Assembly: GCA_027311945.1 (NCBI GenBank)
Contig: DAICXZ010000008.1
Span: 62,001 to 126,000, forward strand
DNA from: Erythrobacter sp.
GTDB taxonomy: Bacteria > Pseudomonadota > Alphaproteobacteria > Sphingomonadales > Sphingomonadaceae
DNA: 64,000 nucleotides
Direction: 5' to 3'
The notes under the pieces are model-generated. The model made no database searches and had not been told where the DNA came from. It saw only the letters and a list, made by a program, of their open reading frames with translations. Position 1 is the stretch's first letter. Each line of letters begins with the position of its first letter. The position numbers and the translations under genes were made by a program. Shown here one piece after another: positions 46,176-55,104 of this stretch.

Positions 46176-47567
46176 ATGCCACTGTCAAAGCGGCGCGCAA
46201 TTCCCCGTCATTTGTGCAGGATCACGACCATTTCAAGCTCTGCCACCCCGAACCCGCACCGTTTCACCATATCCGGCCCGCTGACCGGCGCAATCCGCGT
46301 GCCGGGCGACAAGTCGATCAGCCACCGTTCGCTGATGCTCGGCGCGCTCGCCGTGGGCGAAACCCGCGTCACCGGCCTGCTCGAAGGCGAGGATGTGCTC
46401 GCCACCGCCGCCGCCATGCGGTCGATGGGCGCAGACATCGTGCGCGAAGAGAGCGGGACGTGGTCCATCCACGGCGTGGGCGTCGGCTCGCTGCTGCAAC
46501 CGGATGTGGCAATCGAGATGGGCAATTCGGGCACCTCTACCCGGCTGCTGATGGGCGTGATCGCCAGCCACGCCATCTCCGCCGTTTTCACGGGCGATGC
46601 CAGCCTGTCGAAGCGCCCGATGGGCCGCGTGATCGAGCCGCTCTCGCAGATGGGCGCGCAGTTCGAGGCCTCGCCCGGTGGCACCCTGCCCCTGCGCCTT
46701 CAGGGCGCCTGCCCCGCCGTGCCGATCGAATACCGCCTGCCCGTCGCCAGCGCGCAGGTGAAAAGCGCGGTGCTGCTGGCCGGGCTCAACACCGCCGGGA
46801 TCACCCGCGTGATCGAGCCGGTGATGACCCGCGACCACTCCGAACGCATGCTGCGCGGCTTTGGCGCCGAACTCAGCGTCGAGGAAGTGGATGGAGAGCG
46901 CGTGATCGAAATTCGCGGCGAGGCGACACTCAAGCCGCAGACCATCGAAGTGCCGGGCGATCCCTCGTCCGCCGCCTTCTTCGTGGTCGCCGCGCTGCTC
47001 ACCGAGGGCAGCGACCTTGTGATCGAGAATGTCGGCCTCAACCCCACCCGCGCCGCCTTGCTGGGCGTGCTGCGGCAGATGGGCGGCTCCATCGAGGAGC
47101 TGAACCGCCGCGAGGTCGGCGGCGAGCCGGTGGCCGACCTGCGCGTGCGCCACTCGGCGCTCACCGGCATCGATGTCGACCCGGCAGTCGCCCCGAGCAT
47201 GATCGACGAGTTCCCCGTGCTGTTCGTCGCTGCGGCGCTGGCCAAGGGCACAACGCGCACCAGTGGCCTTGAGGAACTGCGTGTGAAGGAAAGCGACCGC
47301 CTCGCGGCCATGGCCACGGCGCTGACGCTGGCCGGTGCGCAGGTTGAGGAGGCGGAAGACGGCCTCACCATCCACGGCACCGGCGGCGATCCGCTCCCCG
47401 GCACGGCAGAGGGCGCGCAGGTGACGACGCACCTCGATCACCGCATCGCCATGAGCATGGCGGTGACGGGGCTTGCCTCGCGCAATGGCGTGATGGTCGA
47501 CGATACCAGCCCCATCGCCACCAGTTTCCCGACCTTCATGGCGCTGCTGGAAGAGGCTGCCGCGTGA
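46176..47567 (+). CDS. aroA: 3-phosphoshikimate 1-carboxyvinyltransferase (EPSP synthase)
   Basis: AroA joins shikimate-3-phosphate and PEP on the way to chorismate. The protein shows [37 protein letters not shown] and LRVKESDR. The set R-x-H-x-E, G-D-K, S-A-Q-x-K and N-P-T-R matches class II EPSP synthases, but the residue aligned with the CP4 alanine in the PEP site is glycine, so tolerance cannot be inferred. The start is uncertain. The nearest ATG (46176) has a poor ribosome-binding site, whereas ATT at 46230 has AGGA eight bases upstream and begins [12 protein letters not shown], as expected for the family. The stop overlaps the next gene (GTGA). Confidence 0.94.
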   Translation: MPLSKRRAIPRHLCRITTISSSATPNPHRFTISGPLTGAIRVPGDKSISHRSLMLGALAVGETRVTGLLEGEDVLATAAAMRSMGADIVREESGTWSIHGVGVGSLLQPDVAIEMGNSGTSTRLLMGVIASHAISAVFTGDASLSKRPMGRVIEPLSQMGAQFEASPGGTLPLRLQGACPAVPIEYRLPVASAQVKSAVLLAGLNTAGITRVIEPVMTRDHSERMLRGFGAELSVEEVDGERVIEIRGEATLKPQTIEVPGDPSSAAFFVVAALLTEGSDLVIENVGLNPTRAALLGVLRQMGGSIEELNRREVGGEPVADLRVRHSALTGIDVDPAVAPSMIDEFPVLFVAAALAKGTTRTSGLEELRVKESDRLAAMATALTLAGAQVEEAEDGLTIHGTGGDPLPGTAEGAQVTTHLDHRIAMSMAVTGLASRNGVMVDDTSPIATSFPTFMALLEEAAA

Positions 47568-47818
47568 ACGCGCTCGACGCCTATGCCTATGTCGGCTTTG
47601 TCGGCACCGCCTGCATCATCGCCGCCTATTTCTATTTGACGGCGAGCAATGCGCCCAACCCGTTCCTGGTCCACGGCACCAATCTGGCCGGGGCGGCGCT
47701 GCTGACGGTGTCGCTGGTCAAACACACCAACTGGCCCAGCCTCGTGCTTGAAGGGTTCTGGGCGGCCATCGCGATCTGGGGCCTCACCAAGGCCGCCCGC
47801 AAGGAGAAAGGCGCATGA
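47564..47818 (+). CDS. CBU_0592-like small membrane protein
   Basis: The 84-residue protein has three hydrophobic segments with the pattern [31 protein letters not shown] and [12 protein letters not shown], which fits the CBU_0592 family of small membrane proteins of unknown function. It starts at GTG overlapping the aroA stop (GTGA) and ends overlapping the cmk start (ATGA), so aroA, this gene and cmk are translated as a coupled unit. Confidence 0.72.
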   Translation: MNALDAYAYVGFVGTACIIAAYFYLTASNAPNPFLVHGTNLAGAALLTVSLVKHTNWPSLVLEGFWAAIAIWGLTKAARKEKGA

Positions 47819-48450
47819 TCATCGCAGTCGATGGCCCGACCGCCTCGGGCAAGGGCACAGTGTCCAAGGCGCTCGCCGCGCACTTTGGCCTGCCGCATCT
47901 CGATACCGGCCTGCTCTATCGCGCGGTCGGCTATCAGGTATCGCTGAACGGCGGCGATGCCGAGAACCCTGAGGATGCGCTGGCCGCAACCACCTTTCCC
48001 GACGACCTGCTCGACGAGCCGGGCCTGCGCAGCGAGGAAGTCGGCGGGCTGGCAAGCCGTGTTTCGGTCCATCCGGCAGTGCGCGCGGCGCTGTTCGACC
48101 GCCAGCGCGCCTTTGCCATGCAGCGGGGCGGCGCGGTGCTCGACGGGCGTGACATCGGCACGGTGATCGCGCCGGAGGCCGAGGTAAAGCTGTTCATCAC
48201 CGCCAGCGTGACAGCGCGCGCGAAGCGCCGCTGGCTCGAAATGACCGGCCGCGAGATCGACATCTCGCTCGACGAGATCGAGGCCCAGATCGCGCGGCGC
48301 GACCTGCGCGACCGCAGCCGCGAGGATGCGCCGCTCCGTGCGGCGGAAGGGGCGATCGTGATCGACACCAGCGCACTCAACAAGGAAGAGTCGATTGCAG
48401 CAGCGATTGCGGCCGTGAACGAGGCGACCGGGCAGACGCCCTGCGCCTGA
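47815..48450 (+). CDS. cmk: Cytidylate kinase
   Basis: Cmk phosphorylates CMP and dCMP. The 211-residue protein has the P-loop GPTASGKGT (7-15), HLDTGLLYRAVGY (lid and substrate region), VLDGRDIGTVI and KLFITASVTARAKRR. It is coupled to the small membrane protein upstream. In many bacteria cmk is directly followed by rpsA; here two minus-strand genes intervene. Confidence 0.95.
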   Translation: MIIAVDGPTASGKGTVSKALAAHFGLPHLDTGLLYRAVGYQVSLNGGDAENPEDALAATTFPDDLLDEPGLRSEEVGGLASRVSVHPAVRAALFDRQRAFAMQRGGAVLDGRDIGTVIAPEAEVKLFITASVTARAKRRWLEMTGREIDISLDEIEAQIARRDLRDRSREDAPLRAAEGAIVIDTSALNKEESIAAAIAAVNEATGQTPCA

Positions 48451-48484
48451 TCGTTCGGCGGCACCTCTGGTTGTTGAACGAGGC

Positions 48485-50680
48485 CTAGCCTGCTCGCTGC
48501 ACGCGTGGCTCACATAGGTCGGGGCTCTGCGCAGCCAAAAACGAGTCCACGCTCTCGAGCGGCGGCGACAATAGAAATCCCTGCCCAAAGCCGCAGTTTT
48601 TCGCTTTGAGCATATCAAGTTGGCAATTGCTCTCGATGCCCTCGGCGATGACAGGAATGCCCATTGCCTCGCACATGCCGAGAACCGCGCCAACGATGGC
48701 GCGTGAATGGCTGTTGTCCTCAAGGCTGCTAACAAACGAGCGATCGATCTTGATCTTGTCGAACGGGAAGATGTGCAGATAGCTGAGCGAAGCATAGCCG
48801 GTGCCAAAGTCATCGAGCGCGATGCAGATTCCCATCGCAGACAGGCGCCGCAGCACCAGCAAGGCCTTGTGCTTGTCCTCGATCAGCAAATTCTCGGTAA
48901 CTTCGATCTCGAGCCGTTTCGGGGGCAGTCCGGTTTCCATCAGAACGGAATGCACCAGATGCGGCAAATCCGCTTCGTTGAGTTGAACCGGAGAGAGATT
49001 GACTGCAACGTGGAGATGGTCCGGCCATGCCTTGGCTACGCGGCACGCTTCATGCAAAACCCACTCCCCAAGATCCCCGATCAGCCCGCCCTGCTCGGCA
49101 ATCGCAATGAATGTTTCAGGACTGATCGCGCCCAGTTCGGGATGATGCCACCGCGCCAGCGCCTCGAAACCGACCAGCCTGTTGTCCGCCAGCCTGAATT
49201 GCGGCTGATAGACCAGTCGTAACTCGCCTGACTTGCGGGTCAACGCAGCCCGCAAATCGTTTTCCAGACGGCGACGGCGCTCGATCTCGTCCATCATGGA
49301 CACGTCATAGGCGCAGGCCTTGCCCTTGCCGCTCTGCTTGGCTTTGTACAGCGCAAGATCAGCATTGCGGATCAGGCATTTTGCATCGCCCGCATCGTCA
49401 GGGAAAAGAGCATATCCGATGCTCGCTCCCGTCGGAATAACTCCGTCGTCATTGTGAAGTAGCGCGCTGGAGACTTCGACCAATCTTGCAGCGCGTTGTT
49501 GTGCCGACTCCGCCGAAGGCAGATTTGCTTGAAGCAGCGCGAATTCGTCGCCGCCGAGCCGTGCGAGCGTATCGCCTTCACCGGCAACCGCACCGAACAC
49601 ATCGGCCAGACCAACCAGCAAGGCATCACCGGCGAGATGCCCATATCGGTCGTTAATCTCCTTGAAACCATCGAGATCGATCAGATGCAAAGCGAAGGGT
49701 TCGCCCGAGATCTTGGCCGCGGCAATTTGCTGGTTCAGTTCCTGCTGAAAATAGCCTCGATTGTAGAGCCCTGTCAGCGAGTCACGTTGGGCCAGGAAGG
49801 TCACGCGCTCCTGGGCAGCAATGCGCTCGAAGACCAGCGTGCAGACCTGGCTGCAAATGTCGACGATATGCCAGTGGAAGGCCCTGGGCGTGATCGGGCT
49901 CACCGAATAGAACGCAAAGACCCCTTTGACAGTCCCGTCGCTGCCCTTGATTGGCGTTGACCAGACGGATCGGTACTCGAGGCGAGCCGTAATTTCATGA
50001 TATGGTGCCCAGAGCGGATCGGTCCGGATGTCCGATACATTGACCGATTCCCCCGTCCATGCGGCGGTGCCGCAAGATCCCGTCACCGGCCCGATTTCAA
50101 GGCCTTCGATTGCATCACAATACCATTCCGGAAGCTCGGGTGCTGCCTGCAGCCTCATGCGACCATCCTCGTCGATGAGGGTAATCGACATGTGCATATC
50201 GGGGATCAGTTGCTGAACTTCCGTGCACACCACGGCCATCATCGCCTGCAGATCCTTGCCGTGGACGAGATCGCACAGCAGCCTGTGCTGAAGCGTTTCA
50301 TGGATCTTTGCGAAGGTAATGTCAGAAATCGTTGCGATAATGTAGGATGACTGGTCATCTTCGGCAGTAACGACATTGGCGGTCATACTGACCCACTTGG
50401 GTTCGCCGCGCACATCGCAGACGAGGATGTCGCCATGGAAAGCGCCCTCTGCATTAAGCGTGGCCAGCGCATGGGCCAGACTTGCCTTCATATTGCCGAC
50501 GTCCGGGAGGCTTTCGCTAACCCTTCGTCCGAGGATGTCTGCAGGTTCCTGCCCGATCAGCCGCGTATATGCGGAATTGACGTAGGCGACGTAGCCATTC
50601 ATGTCGGTTGCGACAACAGCTTGATCCAGGCTGTTGGTCGCCAGCCTAATCAGATCATACTTCTTCTGATTCACGTCCAT
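48485..50680 (-). CDS. PAS-GAF-GGDEF-EAL cyclic-di-GMP enzyme
   Basis: The 731-residue soluble protein has a PAS domain (about residues 10-125, starting LIRLATNSLDQAVVATDMNGYV), a GAF domain (150-290, with GPVTGSCGTAAWTGE), a GGDEF domain with an intact motif near residue 374, and an EAL domain starting EALARW (about 502) with NLSPVQL, EVTENLL, DDFGTGYASL and AEGIES. Both cyclase and phosphodiesterase sites look complete. No transmembrane segment is present, unlike the 933-residue relative at 19679-22480. It lies between cmk and a Mpo1-like gene. Confidence 0.92.
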   Translation of the reverse strand: MDVNQKKYDLIRLATNSLDQAVVATDMNGYVAYVNSAYTRLIGQEPADILGRRVSESLPDVGNMKASLAHALATLNAEGAFHGDILVCDVRGEPKWVSMTANVVTAEDDQSSYIIATISDITFAKIHETLQHRLLCDLVHGKDLQAMMAVVCTEVQQLIPDMHMSITLIDEDGRMRLQAAPELPEWYCDAIEGLEIGPVTGSCGTAAWTGESVNVSDIRTDPLWAPYHEITARLEYRSVWSTPIKGSDGTVKGVFAFYSVSPITPRAFHWHIVDICSQVCTLVFERIAAQERVTFLAQRDSLTGLYNRGYFQQELNQQIAAAKISGEPFALHLIDLDGFKEINDRYGHLAGDALLVGLADVFGAVAGEGDTLARLGGDEFALLQANLPSAESAQQRAARLVEVSSALLHNDDGVIPTGASIGYALFPDDAGDAKCLIRNADLALYKAKQSGKGKACAYDVSMMDEIERRRRLENDLRAALTRKSGELRLVYQPQFRLADNRLVGFEALARWHHPELGAISPETFIAIAEQGGLIGDLGEWVLHEACRVAKAWPDHLHVAVNLSPVQLNEADLPHLVHSVLMETGLPPKRLEIEVTENLLIEDKHKALLVLRRLSAMGICIALDDFGTGYASLSYLHIFPFDKIKIDRSFVSSLEDNSHSRAIVGAVLGMCEAMGIPVIAEGIESNCQLDMLKAKNCGFGQGFLLSPPLESVDSFLAAQSPDLCEPRVQRAG

Positions 50681-50763
50681 CGGATGTCAATGGCATGGGT
50701 GTGTAAATATTTATCTAAAGCTTTGATTAATCAGCGCGGATGCGAATCTGACACTCGCACAAG

Positions 50764-51261
50764 CTAGCCAATACCCTCGATCTCGCGCTTCAACTCCCCG
50801 CACAAGCCAAGCGCAAAGGCCGCCTCGGCAGTGACGAACAGCGGCCCGATAAGCAGTGATCGCAGGTCGTCGAGAAAGGCGGGCTTGCGGCCCTCGAAAT
50901 GGTGGCCGAGGAACTGGAACGCCCAGCCCAGCACGAACAGGCCGATCCCGCTGCCAAGCCACACGGCGGTCTCCATCTGCGCGACCTCCAGCCCAAACCG
51001 GGCCATGCCGACCAGCACCAGAGCCAGCGCCCCGCCCAGCAGTTTATCGAGCTTCAGATAGTAAAGCGCCGCTGCCACAGTCGCGATCACCGCCGGGGTC
51101 AGCGTGAAGCCGGGCAGCTCCCAGACCCGGCGCGACAGCAGGATCTCGACCGCGAGCACGATCATGGGAATACCCGCCGCATGGGTCGCCACATTGCGCC
51201 GGTCGCGGTGATATTGGCGATAATGCGCGAGGGCGTCGACCAAAGGGGCATAGGTTGTCAT
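50764..51261 (-). CDS. Mpo1-like (DUF962/YGL010w) membrane protein
   Basis: The 165-residue protein has the DUF962 signature: an early LAHYRQYHRDRRNVATHAAGIPM segment with the first histidines and, after four hydrophobic helices, AFQFLGHHFEGRKPAFLDD. In yeast the family member Mpo1 is an Fe2+-dependent 2-hydroxy fatty acid dioxygenase using these histidines. A similar role in bacteria is an inference. It is divergent from rpsA. Confidence 0.85.
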   Translation of the reverse strand: MTTYAPLVDALAHYRQYHRDRRNVATHAAGIPMIVLAVEILLSRRVWELPGFTLTPAVIATVAAALYYLKLDKLLGGALALVLVGMARFGLEVAQMETAVWLGSGIGLFVLGWAFQFLGHHFEGRKPAFLDDLRSLLIGPLFVTAEAAFALGLCGELKREIEGIG

Positions 51262-51623
51262 GGGGCTTTCCTACATCGCTACGCGGATGGCAGGAAGCGC
51301 CCGTCATGACCGTGCACCGCTTCCCCCTTCCCTGCCGCCACAAAATGCCCCGGTGCGAACGGGCGGTGTTTTTCCGCTCAGGACACTGTCACACCTGTAA
51401 CACCTTGGGCCCGCCCACCCCAATTCGCTTGCCTTTTGCGCCCGTTTCGCCTAGGCGCGCGTCCGTTCCGAAAGGCTTTGGCTTCGAAGGACCCGTGCAT
51501 GGCAACCGGCCTGCGCGGAAACGGCCCTCTTGCCCCGTTTGACCCCGCAATGGTGCGGGAGACGGGTAAAGACCCCGGTAAAACCGGTGGCCGGTAGCAA
51601 ATGTGAACAGGATAGAGACTACT
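51262..51623. other. Leader/intergenic region upstream of rpsA
   Basis: This 362-base region separates the divergent Mpo1-like gene and rpsA. The last 70 bases before rpsA contain nested GC-rich stems (around CCGGTAAAACCGG and ACCGGTGGCCGGT near 51572-51596) that could form a structured 5' leader, a plausible site for S1 autoregulation. No promoter can be placed with confidence and no coding frame is convincing. Confidence 0.4.
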
Positions 51624-53327
51624 ATGGCATCCAGCGCCAATCCTACCCGCGACGATTTCGCCGCAATGCTCGATGAACAGCTCGGCGGCGCCGAGGGCGG
51701 CTTCGAAGGCCGCGTCGTCAAGGGCACCGTTACCAACATCGAAAATGGCATGGCCATCATCGACGTCGGCCTCAAGAGCGAAGGCCGCGTCTCCCTCAAG
51801 GAATTCGAACGTGGCGAAGGCGACCACGGCCTGAGCGTCGGCTCGGAAGTCGAAGTCTTCGTTGACCGCGTCGAGAACGCCGACGGCGAAGCCATGCTCA
51901 GCCGCGACCGCGCCCGCCGCGAAGCCGCCTGGGACAAGCTGGAAAGCGAGTTCGGCGAAGGCAAGCGCGTCGATGGCCGCATCTTCGGCCGCGTGAAGGG
52001 CGGCTTCACCGTCGATCTCGACGGCGCCGTGGCCTTCCTGCCCGGCTCGCAGGTCGACATCCGCCCCGTGCGCGATGTCACCCCGCTGATGGACATGCAG
52101 CAGCCGTTCCAGATCCTCAAGATGGACCGTCGCCGCGGCAACATCGTCGTTTCGCGTCGCGCCGTCCTTGAAGAGACCCGCGCCGAACAGCGCAGCGAGC
52201 TGATCGACAAGCTGGCCGAGGGCCAGGTCGTTGACGGTGTGGTCAAGAACATCACCGACTACGGTGCCTTCGTGGACCTGGGCGGCATCGACGGCCTGCT
52301 CCACGTCACCGACATGAGCTACAAGCGCGTCAACCACCCGAGCGAGGTGATCGAGATCGGCCAGACCGTGACCGTTCAGATCATCCGCATCAACGCCGAC
52401 ACGCAGCGCATCAGCCTCGGCATGAAGCAGCTTGAGAGCGATCCGTGGGAAGGCGTTGGCGCCAAGTATCCGATCGGTGCCAAGATCACCGGCCAGGTCA
52501 CCAACATCACCGAATACGGCGCCTTCGTGGAGCTGGAAGCGGGCATCGAGGGCCTCGTCCACGTTTCGGAAATGAGCTGGACCAAGAAGAACGTCCACCC
52601 CGGCAAGATCGTCTCGACCTCGCAGGAAGTCGACGTGATGGTGCTCGAGGTCGACAGCGAGAAGCGTCGCATCTCGCTTGGTCTCAAGCAGGCCCAGCGC
52701 AACCCGTGGGAAGAGTTCGCCGAATCGCACCCGGTTGGCTCGACCGTCACCGGCGAAGTCAAGAACGCCACCGAGTTCGGCCTGTTCATCGGCCTGCCCG
52801 GCGACGTCGACGGCATGGTTCACATGTCGGACATCGCCTGGGGCATCTCGGGCGAAGACGCGCTGGCGCTGCACCGCAAGGGTGAAGAGGTCCAGGCCGT
52901 GGTGCTCGATGTCGATGTCGACAAGGAGCGCATCAGCCTCGGCATGAAGCAGCTCGAAAAGGGCGCACCTTCGGCTGATGGCGTGGGCGACAGCTCGAGC
53001 CTGCGTCGTGGCGAAACCGTCACCGTGACCGTGCTCGAAGTCCGCGATGGCGGCCTCGAAGTGCAGGTTGGCGACGACGGCGCGACCGGCTTCATCAAGC
53101 GTTCGGACCTCGGCCGCGACCGCGACGAGCAGCGTCCGGACCGTTTCCAGGCCGGCCAGAAGGTCGACGCCATGGTCACCGGTTTCGACCGTTCGAAGAA
53201 GCCCAACTTCTCGATCAAGGCGCTGCAGATCGCCGAAGAGAAGGAAGCCGTGGCACAGTTCGGTTCTGCCGACTCGGGCGCCTCGCTGGGCGACATCCTC
53301 GGCGCCGCGCTGAAGAAGAACGACTAA
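51624..53327 (+). CDS. rpsA: 30S ribosomal protein S1
   Basis: S1 binds mRNA and recruits it to the 30S subunit. The 567-residue protein has six OB-fold S1 repeats, each with a GAFVDLGG/GLLH-like core such as YGAFVDLGGIDGLLHVTDMSYKR and YGAFVELEAGIEGLVHVSEM; the last repeats are more diverged. ATG at 51624 is preceded by AGGAT. It is followed by a terminator at 53377-53408 and appears monocistronic. Confidence 0.97.
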   Translation: MASSANPTRDDFAAMLDEQLGGAEGGFEGRVVKGTVTNIENGMAIIDVGLKSEGRVSLKEFERGEGDHGLSVGSEVEVFVDRVENADGEAMLSRDRARREAAWDKLESEFGEGKRVDGRIFGRVKGGFTVDLDGAVAFLPGSQVDIRPVRDVTPLMDMQQPFQILKMDRRRGNIVVSRRAVLEETRAEQRSELIDKLAEGQVVDGVVKNITDYGAFVDLGGIDGLLHVTDMSYKRVNHPSEVIEIGQTVTVQIIRINADTQRISLGMKQLESDPWEGVGAKYPIGAKITGQVTNITEYGAFVELEAGIEGLVHVSEMSWTKKNVHPGKIVSTSQEVDVMVLEVDSEKRRISLGLKQAQRNPWEEFAESHPVGSTVTGEVKNATEFGLFIGLPGDVDGMVHMSDIAWGISGEDALALHRKGEEVQAVVLDVDVDKERISLGMKQLEKGAPSADGVGDSSSLRRGETVTVTVLEVRDGGLEVQVGDDGATGFIKRSDLGRDRDEQRPDRFQAGQKVDAMVTGFDRSKKPNFSIKALQIAEEKEAVAQFGSADSGASLGDILGAALKKND

Positions 53328-53376
53328 CTTTTGGGTTACGCCGGGCCATCCGGTCAGGCGTCCCAACACATTCAGG

Positions 53377-53408
53377 AAGGCCCGCTTGCCCCATGGCAGG
53401 CGGGCCTT
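53377..53408 (+). terminator. Rho-independent terminator of rpsA
   Basis: A 14-base stem (53377-53390 with 53395-53408, one G-U pair) with loop CCAT is followed by a short T run. Confidence 0.8.
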
Positions 53409-53441
53409 TCCTACATCGGGCGAGCCGCCTAGACTGCGGCC

Positions 53442-53849
53442 ATGCTAGCCCACTGCCAATGCGGCGCTCTTAAAGCCTCGGTCGCCGACGACGCCCAGCC
53501 CACAACGGTGCTATGCCATTGCGACGATTGCCAAAGGCGCAGCGGCTCGCCCTTCGGCGTGATCGCTTACTTCGCGAAGGAAGCCGTTACCGTTTCGGGC
53601 GAGGCGCGCGAATACCGGCGCGGCTCTTACAGCGGAACCGCGCTCACCAACGGCTTCTGCCCGCATTGCGGCAGCAGCGTCTATGTGCTGCTTGAAAAGT
53701 CCCCCGCGCTGATCGGAGTGCCGGTGGGCGCTTTTGCCGATCCAGCCTTCCCCGCCCCGGTGCGCGCAGTGTGGGAACAGCATCGCCATCCCTGGGTACG
53801 CACCCCCGATGGCATTCCAACCTTCGCAAGAGGAACCGACGGCAAATGA
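53442..53849 (+). CDS. GFA-family zinc-binding protein
   Basis: The 135-residue protein has the GFA (S-hydroxymethylglutathione synthase-like) zinc pattern: HCQCG at residues 4-8, CHCDDCQ (about 25-31) and CPHCGS (about 72-77), in the usual order. Most members are of unknown function; a few bind zinc or act on glutathione adducts. Its stop overlaps the gloB start (ATGA), suggesting coupling with gloB, another glutathione-related gene. Confidence 0.87.
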   Translation: MLAHCQCGALKASVADDAQPTTVLCHCDDCQRRSGSPFGVIAYFAKEAVTVSGEAREYRRGSYSGTALTNGFCPHCGSSVYVLLEKSPALIGVPVGAFADPAFPAPVRAVWEQHRHPWVRTPDGIPTFARGTDGK

Positions 53850-54604
53850 CACTCGAACTCCACCAGTTCCCCTGCCTGTCCGACAACTACGGCTACATGC
53901 TGCACGACAGCGGCAGCGGCGAGACGACCTGCATCGATACGCCCGATGCCGAGGCCTACCTGCGCGAGGCCGAGGCCAAGGGCTGGCGCATCACCCACAT
54001 CTGGAACACCCACTGGCACCCCGACCACGCGGGCGGCAACGAGGCGATCAAGGCGGCGACCGGCTGCACGATCTACGGCCCGCAGGAGGTCGCGGCGAAG
54101 TTCCCGCTCGATGTGGTGCTGGCGGGTGGCGATAGCGCCTCGCTAGGCGATTTTACCGCTTCAGTGATCGACGTGGGCGGCCACACCAAGGGCCATATCG
54201 CCTACCACCTGCCCGAGGCGCGGCTCGCGTTCGTGGGCGATTCGCTGTTCGCCCTGGGATGCGGGCGGATGTTCGAAGGCACGCCCGCGCAGTTCTGGGC
54301 CAGCCTTGAGCGGCTGCGCACCCTACCCGACGACACCACCATCTGCTGCGCGCACGAGTACACGCAGGCGAACGCGGCCTTCGCGCTCCACGCCGACCCC
54401 GGCAACGATGCGCTGATGGACTATGCCCGCGAAATCGAGGCCAAGCGCGCGGCGAGCGAGCCCACCGTGCCCTTCCCGCTCGCGCGCGAACTGGAGACCA
54501 ACCCCTTCCTGCGCGCCGACGATCCCGATATGCAGGCCCGCTGGGGTGGTGAGAGCCCGGACGAGACCTTCGCTGCGATCAGGGCAGCGAAGGACGCGTT
54601 CTGA
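53846..54604 (+). CDS. gloB: Hydroxyacylglutathione hydrolase (glyoxalase II)
   Basis: Glyoxalase II hydrolyses S-lactoylglutathione. The 252-residue metallo-beta-lactamase-fold protein has the metal motif THWHPDH (55-61), GHTKGHIAYH, FVGDSLFALGCGRMFEG and CCAHEYT, all typical of GloB. It overlaps the GFA gene upstream and the GrpB-like gene downstream. Confidence 0.95.
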   Translation: MTLELHQFPCLSDNYGYMLHDSGSGETTCIDTPDAEAYLREAEAKGWRITHIWNTHWHPDHAGGNEAIKAATGCTIYGPQEVAAKFPLDVVLAGGDSASLGDFTASVIDVGGHTKGHIAYHLPEARLAFVGDSLFALGCGRMFEGTPAQFWASLERLRTLPDDTTICCAHEYTQANAAFALHADPGNDALMDYAREIEAKRAASEPTVPFPLARELETNPFLRADDPDMQARWGGESPDETFAAIRAAKDAF

Positions 54605-55104
54605 GCGAGGCTATCGAACTTGCGCCGTACGATCCGCATTGGCCCAATGCCTATGCGGAAGAGGCCGAGCGCCTGTCGCAGACCTTGGCACATGCCCTCT
54701 TGGCGCTCCATCACATCGGCAGCACTTCGGTTCCCGGCCTGATTGCCAAGCCTGTGATCGACATGCTTGGAGAGGCGCTGGATCTCGCCGCTGTCGATGC
54801 CTGCAAACCGGCTCTGGCCAACCTCGGCTATCTGGCGCGCGGCGCAAACGGCATTCCTGGACGGCGCTACTTCGAAAAGCGCGACGGCGCTGGGAAACGA
54901 ACGCATCACCTGCACATCTTCGCCACAAGCTCGCAAGAGATTGGCCGTCACCTTACCTTTCGAGACCGCTTGCGAGCAAATCCCGCGCTGGCGGCAGATT
55001 ATGGGGAGCTAAAGCTGGCAATCCTCGCGCGCGGAATTGAACGGCGCGAGGATTACCAGCAAGCCAAGGCAGACTTCATCGCCCGCGCAAGCCGGGCTCA
55101 GTAG
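54601..55104 (+). CDS. GrpB-family protein with a probable CTG start
   Basis: The 167-residue protein fits the GrpB family (nucleotidyltransferase-like fold): IELAPYDPHWPNAYAEEAERL at the start, HHIGSTSVPGLIAKPVIDML, and the RDRLRANPALAADYGELK segment. The true start is almost certainly upstream of the first ATG (54685), because family-like residues run back to 54604. CTG at 54601 overlaps the gloB TGA and has AAGGA six bases upstream, so it is the best start; the next in-frame standard starts give no better fit. Function of the family is unclear; some members are fused to dephospho-CoA kinase. Confidence 0.8.
   Translation: MSEAIELAPYDPHWPNAYAEEAERLSQTLAHALLALHHIGSTSVPGLIAKPVIDMLGEALDLAAVDACKPALANLGYLARGANGIPGRRYFEKRDGAGKRTHHLHIFATSSQEIGRHLTFRDRLRANPALAADYGELKLAILARGIERREDYQQAKADFIARASRAQ

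Noticed and set aside
51378-53369. A 663-residue open frame antisense to rpsA
   Set aside because: It is a product of high GC content in the real frame: composition is dominated by Ala, Asp, Val and Leu from complemented Ala, Glu and Arg codons, with no family motif. rpsA is certain on the other strand.
54685-55104. ATG 54685 as the start of the GrpB-like gene
   Set aside because: It would delete about 28 residues that match the family N-terminus and has no ribosome-binding site.
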